A stretch of DNA of 64,000 nt, taken from positions 1,178,001 to 1,242,000 of the forward strand of contig NZ_JBEPSM010000001.1 in NCBI RefSeq assembly GCF_040548815.1. Direction: 5' to 3'. Origin of the DNA: Kaistia defluvii (lineage in GTDB: Bacteria; Pseudomonadota; Alphaproteobacteria; Rhizobiales; Kaistiaceae). The position numbers were made by a program, and so were the translations under genes. Within the stretch, counting starts at the first letter, position 1; each line of letters opens with the position of its first letter. Of this stretch, positions 28,562 through 36,509 are shown in pieces. The notes beneath the pieces are model-generated. The model was not told the DNA's origin and made no database searches. It saw nothing but the letters and a program-made list of their open reading frames with translations.

Positions 28562-28974
28562 GGAGTCTGCCAGGGATTAACGAGAGGCACACCGGTTCCC
28601 TCGAAATCGCCTGTGTTACGCGTCACCACAGTCATTCCGTGAACCAGAGCCGTCGCGGCGATGTAAGCGTCGCGATCGTTTCGACGATCTGGCACATGCA
28701 GCGGCGCGCATCGTTTCGCGACGTGCAGGTCGATCGACAGGATACGATCTTCAAATAGCGGAAGCACCTGGCGTTCAATCCACGAGAGCAGAACAGCGCC
28801 CTGTTTGACATCGCGTCGCTCGATGCGCCGCGCGCCGATCTCAAGCTCCAGAATCGTAACCGCCGAGAGGAATAGTGCCGCAGGCTCGCGCGCGGCAATC
28901 CAGGACTGCACGTTCGGATTTGAACGTTCCGGGCGTCGCAAATCTGAAACGACGTTGGTGTCGAGAAGGAACAC
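28558..28974 (-). CDS. vapC: PIN-domain toxin (VapC/FitB-like)
   Basis: 138 residues. The PIN acidic quartet is intact: D5 (FLLDTN), E43 (ILELEIG), D102 (RDAYIAATA), D123 (NTGDFEG), so it should be an active Mg2+-dependent RNase, as known VapC toxins. I chose GTG 28974, which overlaps the last base of the antitoxin stop (TAGTG), because PIN toxins start right before the first beta strand; the longer frame to 29001 lies inside the antitoxin gene. The stop overlaps erpA convergently. Confidence 0.9.
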   Translation of the reverse strand: MFLLDTNVVSDLRRPERSNPNVQSWIAAREPAALFLSAVTILELEIGARRIERRDVKQGAVLLSWIERQVLPLFEDRILSIDLHVAKRCAPLHVPDRRNDRDAYIAATALVHGMTVVTRNTGDFEGTGVPLVNPWQTP

Positions 28975-29234
28975 TATTCGAAATCGACAGGCTTGAGCCA
29001 TCCTCCGCCCATTTTGGGCGGATCAAACTCAAAGTCGCTGCCCTCGTCCGTCTGGGCCAGCGCCTCCAGCAGCGACATGCCCTTGCCCGTGAGGCGGCGA
29101 TATTCCTCGATTGAAAGCAGGACATGCGCCGGTCGCCCGCGATCGGTGATGATGACGGGTCCCTCGTTTGCCGCCTTCCTGGCGCGGCTCGTGTCCTGAT
29201 TGAACTCGCGACTGGTCAGGGTGGTGGTGGTCAC
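28974..29234 (-). CDS. Phd/YefM-type antitoxin
   Basis: 86 residues. The N-terminal DNA-binding part (TLTSREFNQDTSRARKAANE, GPVIITDRGRPAHVLLSIEEYRRL) is the Phd/YefM fold; the acidic C-terminal half (DEGSDFEFDPPKMGGGW) would wrap the toxin. GTG start with AGGGG eight bases upstream. It is the first gene of the pair and overlaps the toxin start by one base. A promoter and operator are visible directly upstream, as expected for autoregulation. Confidence 0.9.
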   Translation of the reverse strand: MTTTTLTSREFNQDTSRARKAANEGPVIITDRGRPAHVLLSIEEYRRLTGKGMSLLEALAQTDEGSDFEFDPPKMGGGWLKPVDFE

Positions 29235-29259
29235 GACGACGCCCCTGTGGCTGGAGTTA

Positions 29260-29284
29260 CGCAGGTCCCAATATAGAACCTGCG
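29260..29284. promoter_or_regulatory. Inverted-repeat operator of the toxin-antitoxin pair
   Basis: CGCAGGT (29260-29266) and ACCTGCG (29278-29284) form a perfect 7-bp inverted repeat around 11 bases. The -10 hexamer of the leftward promoter lies inside the spacer, so antitoxin binding would block RNA polymerase. Confidence 0.7.
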
Positions 29285-29298
29285 ACGATCCACGCCAA
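29270..29298 (-). promoter_or_regulatory. Promoter of the toxin-antitoxin pair
   Basis: On the minus strand TTGGCG (29298-29293) is followed by exactly 17 bases and TATATT (29275-29270). A start near 29263 would leave a leader of about 28 bases before GTG 29234. Confidence 0.7.
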
Positions 29299-29307
29299 CA
29301 GCTGCCC

Positions 29308-30795
29308 CTACTGGAACGCGGTCTCCGTAAAGCTGCGGAGCTTGCGGGAATGGAGCCGTTCGGGCGCCATTTCGCGCAGCTTTTCCATGGCGCGGATGCC
29401 GATCTCGAGATGCTGGCCGACCTGGCGGCGATAGAAGTCCGAGGCCATGCCCGGCAGCTTCAATTCGCCATGCAACGGCTTGTCCGAAACGCAGAGCAGC
29501 GTTCCGTAGGGCACGCGGAAGCGGAAGCCATTGGCCGCGATCGTCGCCGATTCCATATCGAGAGCGATGGCGCGCGACTGCGAGAAGCGCTGCACCGGCT
29601 CGCGGTGGTCGCGCAGTTCCCAGTTGCGGTTGTCGATGGTGGCGACCGTCCCCGTGCGCATGATCCGCTTGAGGTCATAGCCCTCGAGCCCGGTCACGGC
29701 CTCGACCGCTTCCTCCAGCGCCACCTGCACCTCGGCGAGCGGCGGGATCGGGATCCAGCTCGGCAGGTCGGCGTCGAGAACGTGGTCCTCGCGCACATAG
29801 CCATGCGCCAGCACATAGTCGCCAAGGGCCTGCGTGTTGCGAAGGCCCGCGCAGTGCCCCAGCATCAACCAGGCATGCGGACGCAGCACGGCGACGTGGT
29901 CGGTGATCGTTTTGGCGTTGGAAGGCCCGACGCCGATGTTGATCATCGTCAGCCCGGCATTGCCGGCGAATTTCAGGTGATAGGCCGGCATTTGCGGCAG
30001 GCGCGGCGGCGCCATGCCCGAAACCGGTTCCGTCGAACCGGCCGGAGTGATCACATTGCCGGGCTCGACGAAGCATTCATAGCCGCCGCCGCCTTCCGCC
30101 ATGAGCTTGCGGGCGCGCACGCAGAATTCGTCGATGTAGAACTGGTAGTTGGTGAAGAGCACGAAGTTCTGGAAATGCTCGGCGCTGGTCGCCGTGTAGT
30201 GCGCCAGGCGGAAAAGCGAATAGTCGATGCGCGGCGCCGTGAAGGGCGCCAGCGGCAAGGGCTCGCCCGGCGTCGGCTCGAAGGTGCCATTGACGATAGC
30301 GTCGTCCGTCACGGCAAGGTCTGGAACGTCGAACATGTCGCGAAGCGGCCGCTCGATCTTTTCCGCCAGCTGTCCCTCGACATGGACGCCGTTCGGGAAG
30401 GCAAAGTGCAGCGGGATCGGCAGGTTGGAGGGCCCGACCGTCACCGGAAGCCCGTGATTGCGGACGAGCAGCTTGATCTGCTCCTTCAGGTAGTTCCGGA
30501 ACAGGCTCGGCTGCGTCACCGTCGTGGCATAGCTGCCCGGCCCCGAGACATGGCCATAAGCCAGACGCGAGTCGATCTTGGCATAGCTGGTCGTCGTGAA
30601 GCGGATTTCGGGATAGGTGGCCCGTACCCGGCCGATCGGGGGATGCCCCTTCAGCAGCGCGTCGAAGCGATCGCGCAGATGCGCCGTGTGGCGGTCGTAG
30701 ATCTCCTCCAACCTGGCGATCGCCAGGTCCGGGTCGGTGAATGTCTCGCTGGCAATCGGCGTCGGCGTATCGAACTGCACGGGATCGGTACTCAT
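29308..30795 (-). CDS. amn: AMP nucleosidase
   Basis: 495 residues. Hydrolyses AMP to adenine and ribose 5-phosphate. The N-terminal regulatory half (about 1-190) and the C-terminal nucleoside-phosphorylase-like half (FAGNAGLTMINIGVGPSNAKTITDH, then ALDMESATIAANGFRFRVPYGTLLCVSD) have the order and length of this family. The DMESATIAANG segment carries the catalytic Asp/Glu region. Start ATG 30795 has GGGGGTG upstream and gives MSTDPVQFDTPTP. Stands alone between the toxin-antitoxin promoter and the OsmC gene. Confidence 0.93.
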   Translation of the reverse strand: MSTDPVQFDTPTPIASETFTDPDLAIARLEEIYDRHTAHLRDRFDALLKGHPPIGRVRATYPEIRFTTTSYAKIDSRLAYGHVSGPGSYATTVTQPSLFRNYLKEQIKLLVRNHGLPVTVGPSNLPIPLHFAFPNGVHVEGQLAEKIERPLRDMFDVPDLAVTDDAIVNGTFEPTPGEPLPLAPFTAPRIDYSLFRLAHYTATSAEHFQNFVLFTNYQFYIDEFCVRARKLMAEGGGGYECFVEPGNVITPAGSTEPVSGMAPPRLPQMPAYHLKFAGNAGLTMINIGVGPSNAKTITDHVAVLRPHAWLMLGHCAGLRNTQALGDYVLAHGYVREDHVLDADLPSWIPIPPLAEVQVALEEAVEAVTGLEGYDLKRIMRTGTVATIDNRNWELRDHREPVQRFSQSRAIALDMESATIAANGFRFRVPYGTLLCVSDKPLHGELKLPGMASDFYRRQVGQHLEIGIRAMEKLREMAPERLHSRKLRSFTETAFQ

Positions 30796-30885
30796 GTCAC
30801 CCCCACTTTCGGGCGCGACTGTCGGCCAGCCGGCGCAGGCGGTCAAGCCGCGCGCCGGCTGATTGATCGGGTGAATGGCTGGGAA

Positions 30886-31311
30886 TCAGACGAGCTTGGC
30901 GTCCAGGTCGATGGGAACGGCCTTGAGCGCCTTGGAAACCGGGCAGCCTTCCTTGGTAGCGGCGGCGATCTTGTCGAACGTCGCCTTGTCGATCCCCGGC
31001 ACCTTGGCCTCGGTCACGAGATCGATGTGGGTGATCTCGAAGCCGCCCGAAACGGGATCGACCTTCACCTTCGCCGTCGTGGCGATGGATTCGACCGTGA
31101 AGCCGGCTCCGGAAAGCCCGGCCGAAAGCGCCATCGAGAAGCATCCGGCATGCGCGGCGGCGATCAGTTCCTCCGGATTCGTGCCCTTGCCTTCCTCGAA
31201 TCGCGACGAGAAATTGAACTGTCCTTCCCAGGCGCCGCTGCCAAGGTGAACGGTGCCCTTGCCGCTCTTGAGATCACCCTGCCACTTTGCGTCCGATGTC
31301 CTGACCGGCAT
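30886..31311 (-). CDS. OsmC family peroxiredoxin
   Basis: 141 residues. Thiol peroxidase acting on organic hydroperoxides. The peroxidatic C57 (AHAGCFSM) and resolving C123 (EGCPVSKAL) are both present. NPEELIAAAHAGCFSMAL is the OsmC-subfamily version, as opposed to Ohr. It is divergent from xth, another oxidative-damage gene. Confidence 0.9.
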   Translation of the reverse strand: MPVRTSDAKWQGDLKSGKGTVHLGSGAWEGQFNFSSRFEEGKGTNPEELIAAAHAGCFSMALSAGLSGAGFTVESIATTAKVKVDPVSGGFEITHIDLVTEAKVPGIDKATFDKIAAATKEGCPVSKALKAVPIDLDAKLV

Positions 31312-31446
31312 TCAAGCCTCCTTTGCGCGTTCCTCTCCGGCCGTTGCCGGAGCCCTTAGAGTTAGGCAGTGACGGCAGGTGTGCAAGATGCAACGCGATC
31401 GGCACCGCCCGGTGGCATCTCGCGGCGGATCGGCTAGTCTGCACGC

Positions 31447-32229
31447 ATGAAGATCGCGACCTGGAATATCAACGGCGTCAAAGCCCGAATCGACACCGCC
31501 CTTGCCTGGCTCAAGGAGGCCTCGCCCGACATTGCCTGCCTGCAGGAGATCAAGTCGGTCGATGAGGGCTTCCCGACCTCGGCTTTCGAGGATCTCGGCT
31601 ACAATGTCGCGACGCATGGCCAGAAGGGCTTCAACGGCGTCGCCCTGCTGTCCAAGCTGCCCTTCGACGAGGTCAATCGCGGCCTGCCGGGCGATGACGG
31701 CGACGATCATGCCCGCTTCATCGAGGGCGTTTTCTCCGTGGAAAGCGGCGCGCTGCGCGTCGTCTCGCTCTATCTGCCGAACGGCAATCCGATCGACACG
31801 CCGAAATTTTCCTACAAGCTCGCCTGGATGGAGCGCCTGCGGAACTGGGCGACGGAACGGCTGACCTATGAGGAGCCGCTGGTGCTCGCCGGCGATTACA
31901 ACGTCATCGCCGAGCCGCGCGATGCCAAGGACCCGTCGCTCTGGGTCAATGACGCACTCTACCAGCCGGAATCCCGCAAGGCATTCCGCGCCATCGAGAC
32001 GCTGGGCCTGACCGATGCGCTCCGGGCCACGACGGACGAAGGTGGCCTCTACACCTTCTGGGACTACCAGGCCGGCGCCTTCCAGAAGAACAACGGCATC
32101 CGCATCGACCATCTGCTGCTCTCGCCGCAGGCGGCGGACCGTCTCGTCTCGGTCGGCATCGACAAGCATGTCCGCGGCTGGGACAAGCCGTCCGACCACG
32201 TCCCCGTCCATGTGGAGCTTCGCATTTGA
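31447..32229 (+). CDS. xth: Exodeoxyribonuclease III
   Basis: 260-residue AP endonuclease/3'-exonuclease. MKIATWNINGVKARI, CLQEIKS (metal-binding E34), AGDYNVIAEP and the C-terminal SDHVPVHVEL (catalytic His) define the family. There is no Shine-Dalgarno ahead of ATG 31447, and a TAGTCT hexamer ends only six bases before it, so a leaderless or near-leaderless mRNA is possible. The stop overlaps a possible TTG start of the next gene. Confidence 0.95.
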   Translation: MKIATWNINGVKARIDTALAWLKEASPDIACLQEIKSVDEGFPTSAFEDLGYNVATHGQKGFNGVALLSKLPFDEVNRGLPGDDGDDHARFIEGVFSVESGALRVVSLYLPNGNPIDTPKFSYKLAWMERLRNWATERLTYEEPLVLAGDYNVIAEPRDAKDPSLWVNDALYQPESRKAFRAIETLGLTDALRATTDEGGLYTFWDYQAGAFQKNNGIRIDHLLLSPQAADRLVSVGIDKHVRGWDKPSDHVPVHVELRI

Positions 32230-32237
32230 GCCAGGTG

Positions 32238-32648
32238 ATGAGCGCGGCGCCGATCACGGGCGGTTGCCTGTGCGGCCGCATCCACTACACGATCGACCGC
32301 GCCCCGCGCATCGTTTGCCACTGCCATTGCCGCATGTGCCAACTGGCCGGCGGCGCGCTGTTCCTGACCTGGGCGACTTTCGACGCCAGCGCCTTCCAGC
32401 TAACCGCCGGGCACCCCGCGGTCAACGAATCGTCCGCCACCGGCCGCCGGCATTTCTGCGCCGACTGCGGCACGCCGCTGATGATGACGTCCACGGACGA
32501 CCCGTTGAAGGTCGACGTGACACTCGCCTCCCTCGACGAGCCGGACCGATTTCCGGTCCAGCACAACATCTGGGTCGGCAGCCGGCGCGAGGCCAGCAAG
32601 GGCTTCGACCTCGACCTACCGTCGCATCTCGACGAACCGGGCGCCTGA
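32238..32648 (+). CDS. GFA (glutathione-dependent formaldehyde-activating) family protein
   Basis: 136 residues with the zinc-binding Cys pattern of the GFA fold: GGCLCGRIHY, then CHCHCRMCQLAGGAL, then FCADCGTPL. Despite the family name, most members have no proven formaldehyde role. ATG 32238 is used here. An in-frame TTG at 32226 has GGAG eight bases upstream and overlaps the xth stop, so it is a real alternative that would add four residues. The gene probably continues the xth transcript. Confidence 0.88.
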   Translation: MSAAPITGGCLCGRIHYTIDRAPRIVCHCHCRMCQLAGGALFLTWATFDASAFQLTAGHPAVNESSATGRRHFCADCGTPLMMTSTDDPLKVDVTLASLDEPDRFPVQHNIWVGSRREASKGFDLDLPSHLDEPGA

Positions 32649-32659
32649 AGAGGACGATC

Positions 32660-33709
32660 ATGGCAAGGATGGCTGGCGATCTGCTGAAGGCGTTTCAATC
32701 CCAGGCAGGCTCCAGCCGCAAGCTGGGCTCGCCCTTCACCGCCGAGATATGCGAGCTCCTTGCCGAGCATCTCGATGATTCCAGCCGCTTCGGCCGCCGC
32801 ATTCTGGGCTGGCCGGGCGATCCCTTCGCCGATGCGCTCGCGCTCCGCGCGGCCGCCGGATTCCACGCCCTCAAGCGCGCCGGGAAATCGACGAGACTCG
32901 CCGCCGCCTATCCCCCCAATCCGGTCGATCGGGCGGCGCTCACGGAGGCGGTTATCGACGCGATCGGGTCGCACGACGATTTCCTGCATGACTGGCTCGA
33001 CAGCCCGCCGCAGACCAACGAGGTCGCCCGCTCGTCCGTGCTTATCGGCAGCGCCCTGCTCCTTGCCAGCGAGTTCGGCCTGCCGCTGGACTGGCACGAG
33101 ATCGGCGCCAGCATGGGGCTCAATCTCGGCTTCGACCGATACCGGTACGAATTCGGCAGCGACCGCTGGGGCGCCGCCGACTCGCCCGTGCTCATCCACT
33201 CGGAATGGCGCGGTGTGAATCCGGACACGACTGCGCCTGTCGAATTGCGCAGCCGGGCCGGCTGCGACCTCAACCCGCTCGATCCAGGCCTTCCGGCCGA
33301 TCGAGAGCGCCTGCTTGCCTATGTCTGGGCCGACCAGACCGAGCGGCTCGCTCGCGCCAGCGCAGCGCTGGACGTGGCGGCTGCGGCGCCGTGGCGGGTC
33401 GAGAAAGCCGACGCGGCCGCCTGGGTCGCCCGACACTTTTCCGCGCCGCCCCGCCCCGGCGCCGCGCGGGTCCTCGCCCACACCATCGTCTGGCAATATT
33501 TGCCGGAAACGACGCGCCAGGCCATCATGCAGACGATGCAGGATGCCGGAGAGCGAGCGACGCCCGAGGCCCCGGTCGCCTGGCTGCGCATGGAGGCGGA
33601 CGGCCGCGACACCGCCGGCGTCCGACTCAGGGTCTGGCCCGGCGGAACCGACCTCGAGATCGCCCGTGCCGACTTCCATGGCCGCTTTGTCGAGTGGCAG
33701 ACACGTTAG
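32660..33709 (+). CDS. DUF2332 domain-containing protein
   Basis: 349 residues matching the DUF2332 pattern: an N-terminal helical region (LLKAFQSQAGSSRKLGSPFTAEICELLAEHL), EVARSSVLIGSALLLASEFGLPLDWHEIGASMGLNL, then ERLLAYVWADQTERLARASAAL and AHTIVWQYLPETTRQAI. No catalytic role is established for the family. ATG 32660 has AGAGGA six bases upstream. It starts 11 bases after the GFA gene, so xth-GFA-DUF2332 probably form one transcript. Confidence 0.88.
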   Translation: MARMAGDLLKAFQSQAGSSRKLGSPFTAEICELLAEHLDDSSRFGRRILGWPGDPFADALALRAAAGFHALKRAGKSTRLAAAYPPNPVDRAALTEAVIDAIGSHDDFLHDWLDSPPQTNEVARSSVLIGSALLLASEFGLPLDWHEIGASMGLNLGFDRYRYEFGSDRWGAADSPVLIHSEWRGVNPDTTAPVELRSRAGCDLNPLDPGLPADRERLLAYVWADQTERLARASAALDVAAAAPWRVEKADAAAWVARHFSAPPRPGAARVLAHTIVWQYLPETTRQAIMQTMQDAGERATPEAPVAWLRMEADGRDTAGVRLRVWPGGTDLEIARADFHGRFVEWQTR

Positions 33710-33722
33710 TGTGAGGCGCTGA

Positions 33723-33752
33723 ACCCAACTGACATAACGCTGTCAGTTGGGT
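33723..33752. promoter_or_regulatory. 12-bp inverted repeat, probable operator for the WYL regulator
   Basis: ACCCAACTGACA (33723-33734) and TGTCAGTTGGGT (33741-33752) are perfect inverted repeats around TAACGC. It lies 46 bases before the ATG of the ABM-like gene, and the regulator is the next gene, which fits autoregulation. The DUF2332 stop is just 14 bases to the left, so it could also work as a 3'-end hairpin, but the following ATCTTTATT is a poor T-tract. Confidence 0.6.
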
Positions 33753-33797
33753 ATCTTTATTCTGGCAGGATAGACACTGTCCCGCGAGGATATCGCC

Positions 33798-34100
33798 ATG
33801 AACCGCAACGTTCTCGAAATCAGTTCCTATTCGCTGCTGGCGGGTGTCGACGAGCGCCAGTTCGTCCGCGCCGCCGACGACGCGATGACCGTGCTGCGCC
33901 GCCAGCGTGGCTTCCTCGCCCGCAGCATCGCCCGGGCGGAGGATGGCAGTTGGACGGAGATCGTCCATTGGCTCGATCGTGCCTCGGCCAGCGCCGCCAG
34001 CCAGCGGCTGGCCGGCAATCCGGATGCCGCCGCCTTCTCCGCGCTGATCGACCGCCCCTCCTTCCAGAGCGGCTATTACCCCGTCGCCTATTCCGGCTGA
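33798..34100 (+). CDS. Small ABM-like (dimeric alpha-beta barrel) protein
   Basis: 100 residues. The layout ISSYSLLAGVDERQFVRAADDAMTVLRRQRGFLARSIARAEDGSWTEIVHW resembles antibiotic-biosynthesis-monooxygenase-like proteins: strand, helix with a conserved QRGF turn, then two strands ending in a Trp. No specific substrate can be assigned. It precedes the WYL regulator by five bases and shares its probable operator. ABM-like genes paired with YafY-type regulators are common, so regulation by that protein is likely. Confidence 0.7.
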   Translation: MNRNVLEISSYSLLAGVDERQFVRAADDAMTVLRRQRGFLARSIARAEDGSWTEIVHWLDRASASAASQRLAGNPDAAAFSALIDRPSFQSGYYPVAYSG

Positions 34101-34105
34101 CGGAC

Positions 34106-34819
34106 ATGCGGCGCGCCGATCGCCTGTTCGAGATCGTCCAGGTGCTGCGCGGCGCCCGCCTGCGTACGGCGCAGGAAATCGCGGACAAGCTCGAAGTGTC
34201 GGTGCGCACCGTCTATCGCGATATCGATGCGCTGGTCGCGACCGGCGTGCCGATCGAGGGAGAGCGCGGCGTCGGCTACGTCCTGCGCGGAACCTTGCTG
34301 CTGCCGCCCCTCGCCTTCTCGCAGGCAGAGCTGGAGGGGCTGGCGCTGGGCGCCCGCTTCGTCGAGGCCTGGGCCGATCCGGAACTCGCTGCCGCGGCCC
34401 GCGAAGCACTGGTCAAGATCGACGCGGTGCTGCCGGAATCACGCCGTGGCGAAATCTGGCGCGACGCGGTGCTGGTCAATTCGCCGGCCCTGATCGGCGC
34501 CGCCAATGCGCAGCTGGCGCTGTTCCGCAAGGCGATCCGGCAAAAGCGCAAGATGCATCTGAGCTATCGCAGCGCCAGCGAAGCCCTGACCGGGCGCACG
34601 ATCCGCCCGCTGGCGATCGAGGCCTGGGGCCATGCCTGGACGGCGACGGCGTGGTGCGAGCTGCGCGAGGATTTCCGCATGTTCCGGCTCGACCGGATCG
34701 TCGAAGCGAACCTGCTCGAGGAGGCCTTCAAGCCCGAGAAGGGCCGGACGCTGGCGGACTACATGAAACGGCTCAGCGAGGAGCAATCGGCCAAGACCAA
34801 GAGCGCGTCATGCGCCTGA
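34106..34819 (+). CDS. YafY-type transcriptional regulator (HTH + WYL domain)
   Basis: 237 residues. N-terminal winged helix (MRRADRLFEIVQVLRGARLRTAQEIADKLEVSVRTVYRDIDAL) of the DeoR/HTH_11 type and a C-terminal WYL-type ligand-binding domain (about 130-215, IRQKRKMHLSYRSASEALTGRTIRPLAIEAW). The WYL tripeptide itself is not exact. Start ATG 34106 lies five bases after the ABM-like stop. The 12-bp inverted repeat upstream of the pair is its likely binding site. Confidence 0.9.
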   Translation: MRRADRLFEIVQVLRGARLRTAQEIADKLEVSVRTVYRDIDALVATGVPIEGERGVGYVLRGTLLLPPLAFSQAELEGLALGARFVEAWADPELAAAAREALVKIDAVLPESRRGEIWRDAVLVNSPALIGAANAQLALFRKAIRQKRKMHLSYRSASEALTGRTIRPLAIEAWGHAWTATAWCELREDFRMFRLDRIVEANLLEEAFKPEKGRTLADYMKRLSEEQSAKTKSASCA

Positions 34820-34837
34820 AAGCTGGTCCGAACAGCA

Positions 34838-34865
34838 ATCGGAGCGAACCGAGGTCCGCTCCGAT
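34838..34865. terminator. Stem-loop between convergent WYL regulator and era
   Basis: ATCGGAGCG (34838-34846) pairs with CGCTCCGAT (34857-34865), a 9-bp perfect stem with a 10-base loop in a 58-base convergent gap. There is no strong T-run on either side, so it is at best a weak bidirectional terminator. Confidence 0.5.
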
Positions 34866-34877
34866 GTCGAAAGAAAT

Positions 34878-35801
34878 CTAGCGCGGGAATTCGATTCCCA
34901 TCTCGCGATAGCGCTCGGGGTCGTCGCCCCAATTCTCGCGAACCTTGACGAACAGGAACAGGTGAACCGGCCGCTCGGCCATCTCCTGGATCTCGGTGCG
35001 CGCCGCCATGGAGATGCCCTTGATCGTCTCGCCCTTGTGGCCGATCACGATCTTCTTCTGGCTCTCGCGCTCGACATAGATGGTCTGCTCGATGCGGGTC
35101 GAACCGTCCGCCTGGTCCTTCCAGAGCTCCGTTTCCACGGTCGACTGGTAGGGCAGTTCGTCATGCAGGCGCAGGAACATCTTCTCGCGCGTGATCTCGG
35201 CCGCCAGCGCGCGCATCGGCAGGTCGGAGATCTGGTCTTCCGGATAGAGCCAGGGACCCAACGGCACGCGGCCGGCGAGATAGGTCATCAGGTCCTTGCA
35301 GCCATGGCCCTTGAGGGCAGAGATCATGAAGGTCTGCTCGAACTTCACGGTCGCATTCGCCTTGGCCGACATTTCCAGCAGCGACGTGTGCGGGACCGTG
35401 TCGATCTTGTTGATGACGAGGATCTTGGGGCCCTTGATGGCCGCGACCTTGTCGAGGATCTGGGCGGTCTCGCCCTTGTTGCTGCGCTCGGCGTCGATCA
35501 GGACGGCGATCAGGTCGGCATCCTTGGCGCCGCCCCAGGCGGTCTCCACCATGGCGCGGTCAAGCCGGCGCTTCGGCTGGAAGATGCCGGGCGTGTCGAC
35601 GAAAATGATCTGCGAGGCGCCTTCCAGCGCGATGCCGCGCATGATCGCGCGCGTCGTCTGCACCTTGTGGGTGACGATCGAGATCTTCGTGCCCACAAGC
35701 TGGTTGAGGAGCGTCGACTTGCCGGCGTTCGGCGCGCCGATCAGCGCGACAAACCCGCAGCGGGTTGGTGTCTCCTCGGAATTGACCAGATCAGACGCCA
35801 T
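34878..35801 (-). CDS. era: GTPase Era
   Basis: 307 residues. Essential Ras-like GTPase that binds the 3' end of 16S rRNA in 30S maturation. G1 GAPNAGKST, G3 DTPGIF, G4 NKID, and a C-terminal KH domain (IVIGHKGETIKGISMAAR) are in order. ATG 35801 lies inside the rnc 3' end (11-base overlap), so translation is coupled; the frame open to 35894 is inside rnc. In enterobacteria recO follows era; here the convergent WYL regulator does. Confidence 0.96.
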   Translation of the reverse strand: MASDLVNSEETPTRCGFVALIGAPNAGKSTLLNQLVGTKISIVTHKVQTTRAIMRGIALEGASQIIFVDTPGIFQPKRRLDRAMVETAWGGAKDADLIAVLIDAERSNKGETAQILDKVAAIKGPKILVINKIDTVPHTSLLEMSAKANATVKFEQTFMISALKGHGCKDLMTYLAGRVPLGPWLYPEDQISDLPMRALAAEITREKMFLRLHDELPYQSTVETELWKDQADGSTRIEQTIYVERESQKKIVIGHKGETIKGISMAARTEIQEMAERPVHLFLFVKVRENWGDDPERYREMGIEFPR

Positions 35802-36507
35802 GCGTTTCTTCTCTCCATACGCCTTGAGCCAGCAGCACGGACGTCGCCGCCTTCTGCTCCGCCTCGCGTCTTGAACGACCCGAACCGAGGACAACCGGCA
35901 TGCCCTCGATCTTCACTTCAACGGTAAAATGCGGGGCGTGATCCGGTCCGCTCCGCTCTGCGATTTCATATTTGGGCGCCGCCAGGCCGCGGCCCTGCAC
36001 CCATTCCTGCAATGTCGTCTTGGCGTCCCGAAGCGGGCCCGTCCAGTTCAGCATGCGCTTGCGCCAGTGGCTATCGATGAAGGCCTGCGCCGCCGGCAAT
36101 CCGCCATCGACGAAGATCGCACCGATCAGCGCCTCGCAGACATCGCCGAGGATCGCCGCCTTGCGCCGCCCTCCCGACTGCACTTCGCCGCCGCCAAGGT
36201 GGATCCAGCGGCCGAGATCGATGTCGATCGCCACTTCGGCGCAGCTTTCATTGCGCACCAGACCGGTCAGCCGACGGGCCAGTTCGCCTTCGTCGGCCTC
36301 GGGGAACGCTGCCAGCAGCATGTCGGCGATGACGAGCGCCAGCACGCGATCGCCGAGAAACTCCAGGCGCTGATAGCTTTCGCCATGCGCCAGATGGCTC
36401 TCCGCGACGGCGCTCGCATGCGTCAAGGCCCGAACGAGATGGCTGCGGTCGGAAAACCGGTGGCCGATCGTCTCCTCGAGACGTTGCAAGGGTTCTTCGG
36501 AAGCCAA
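35791..36507 (-). CDS. rnc: Ribonuclease III
   Basis: 238 residues: N-terminal endonuclease domain with the signature YQRLEFLGDRVLALVIADML (catalytic Asp/Glu) and a C-terminal dsRNA-binding domain (about 160-232). Cleaves rRNA precursors and structured mRNAs. It uses a TTG start at 36507, two bases after the lepB stop, with AAGGTGA (inside the lepB 3' end) as ribosome binding site. Part of lepB-rnc-era. Confidence 0.95.
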   Translation of the reverse strand: MASEEPLQRLEETIGHRFSDRSHLVRALTHASAVAESHLAHGESYQRLEFLGDRVLALVIADMLLAAFPEADEGELARRLTGLVRNESCAEVAIDIDLGRWIHLGGGEVQSGGRRKAAILGDVCEALIGAIFVDGGLPAAQAFIDSHWRKRMLNWTGPLRDAKTTLQEWVQGRGLAAPKYEIAERSGPDHAPHFTVEVKIEGMPVVLGSGRSRREAEQKAATSVLLAQGVWREETHGV

Positions 36508-36509
36508 GC

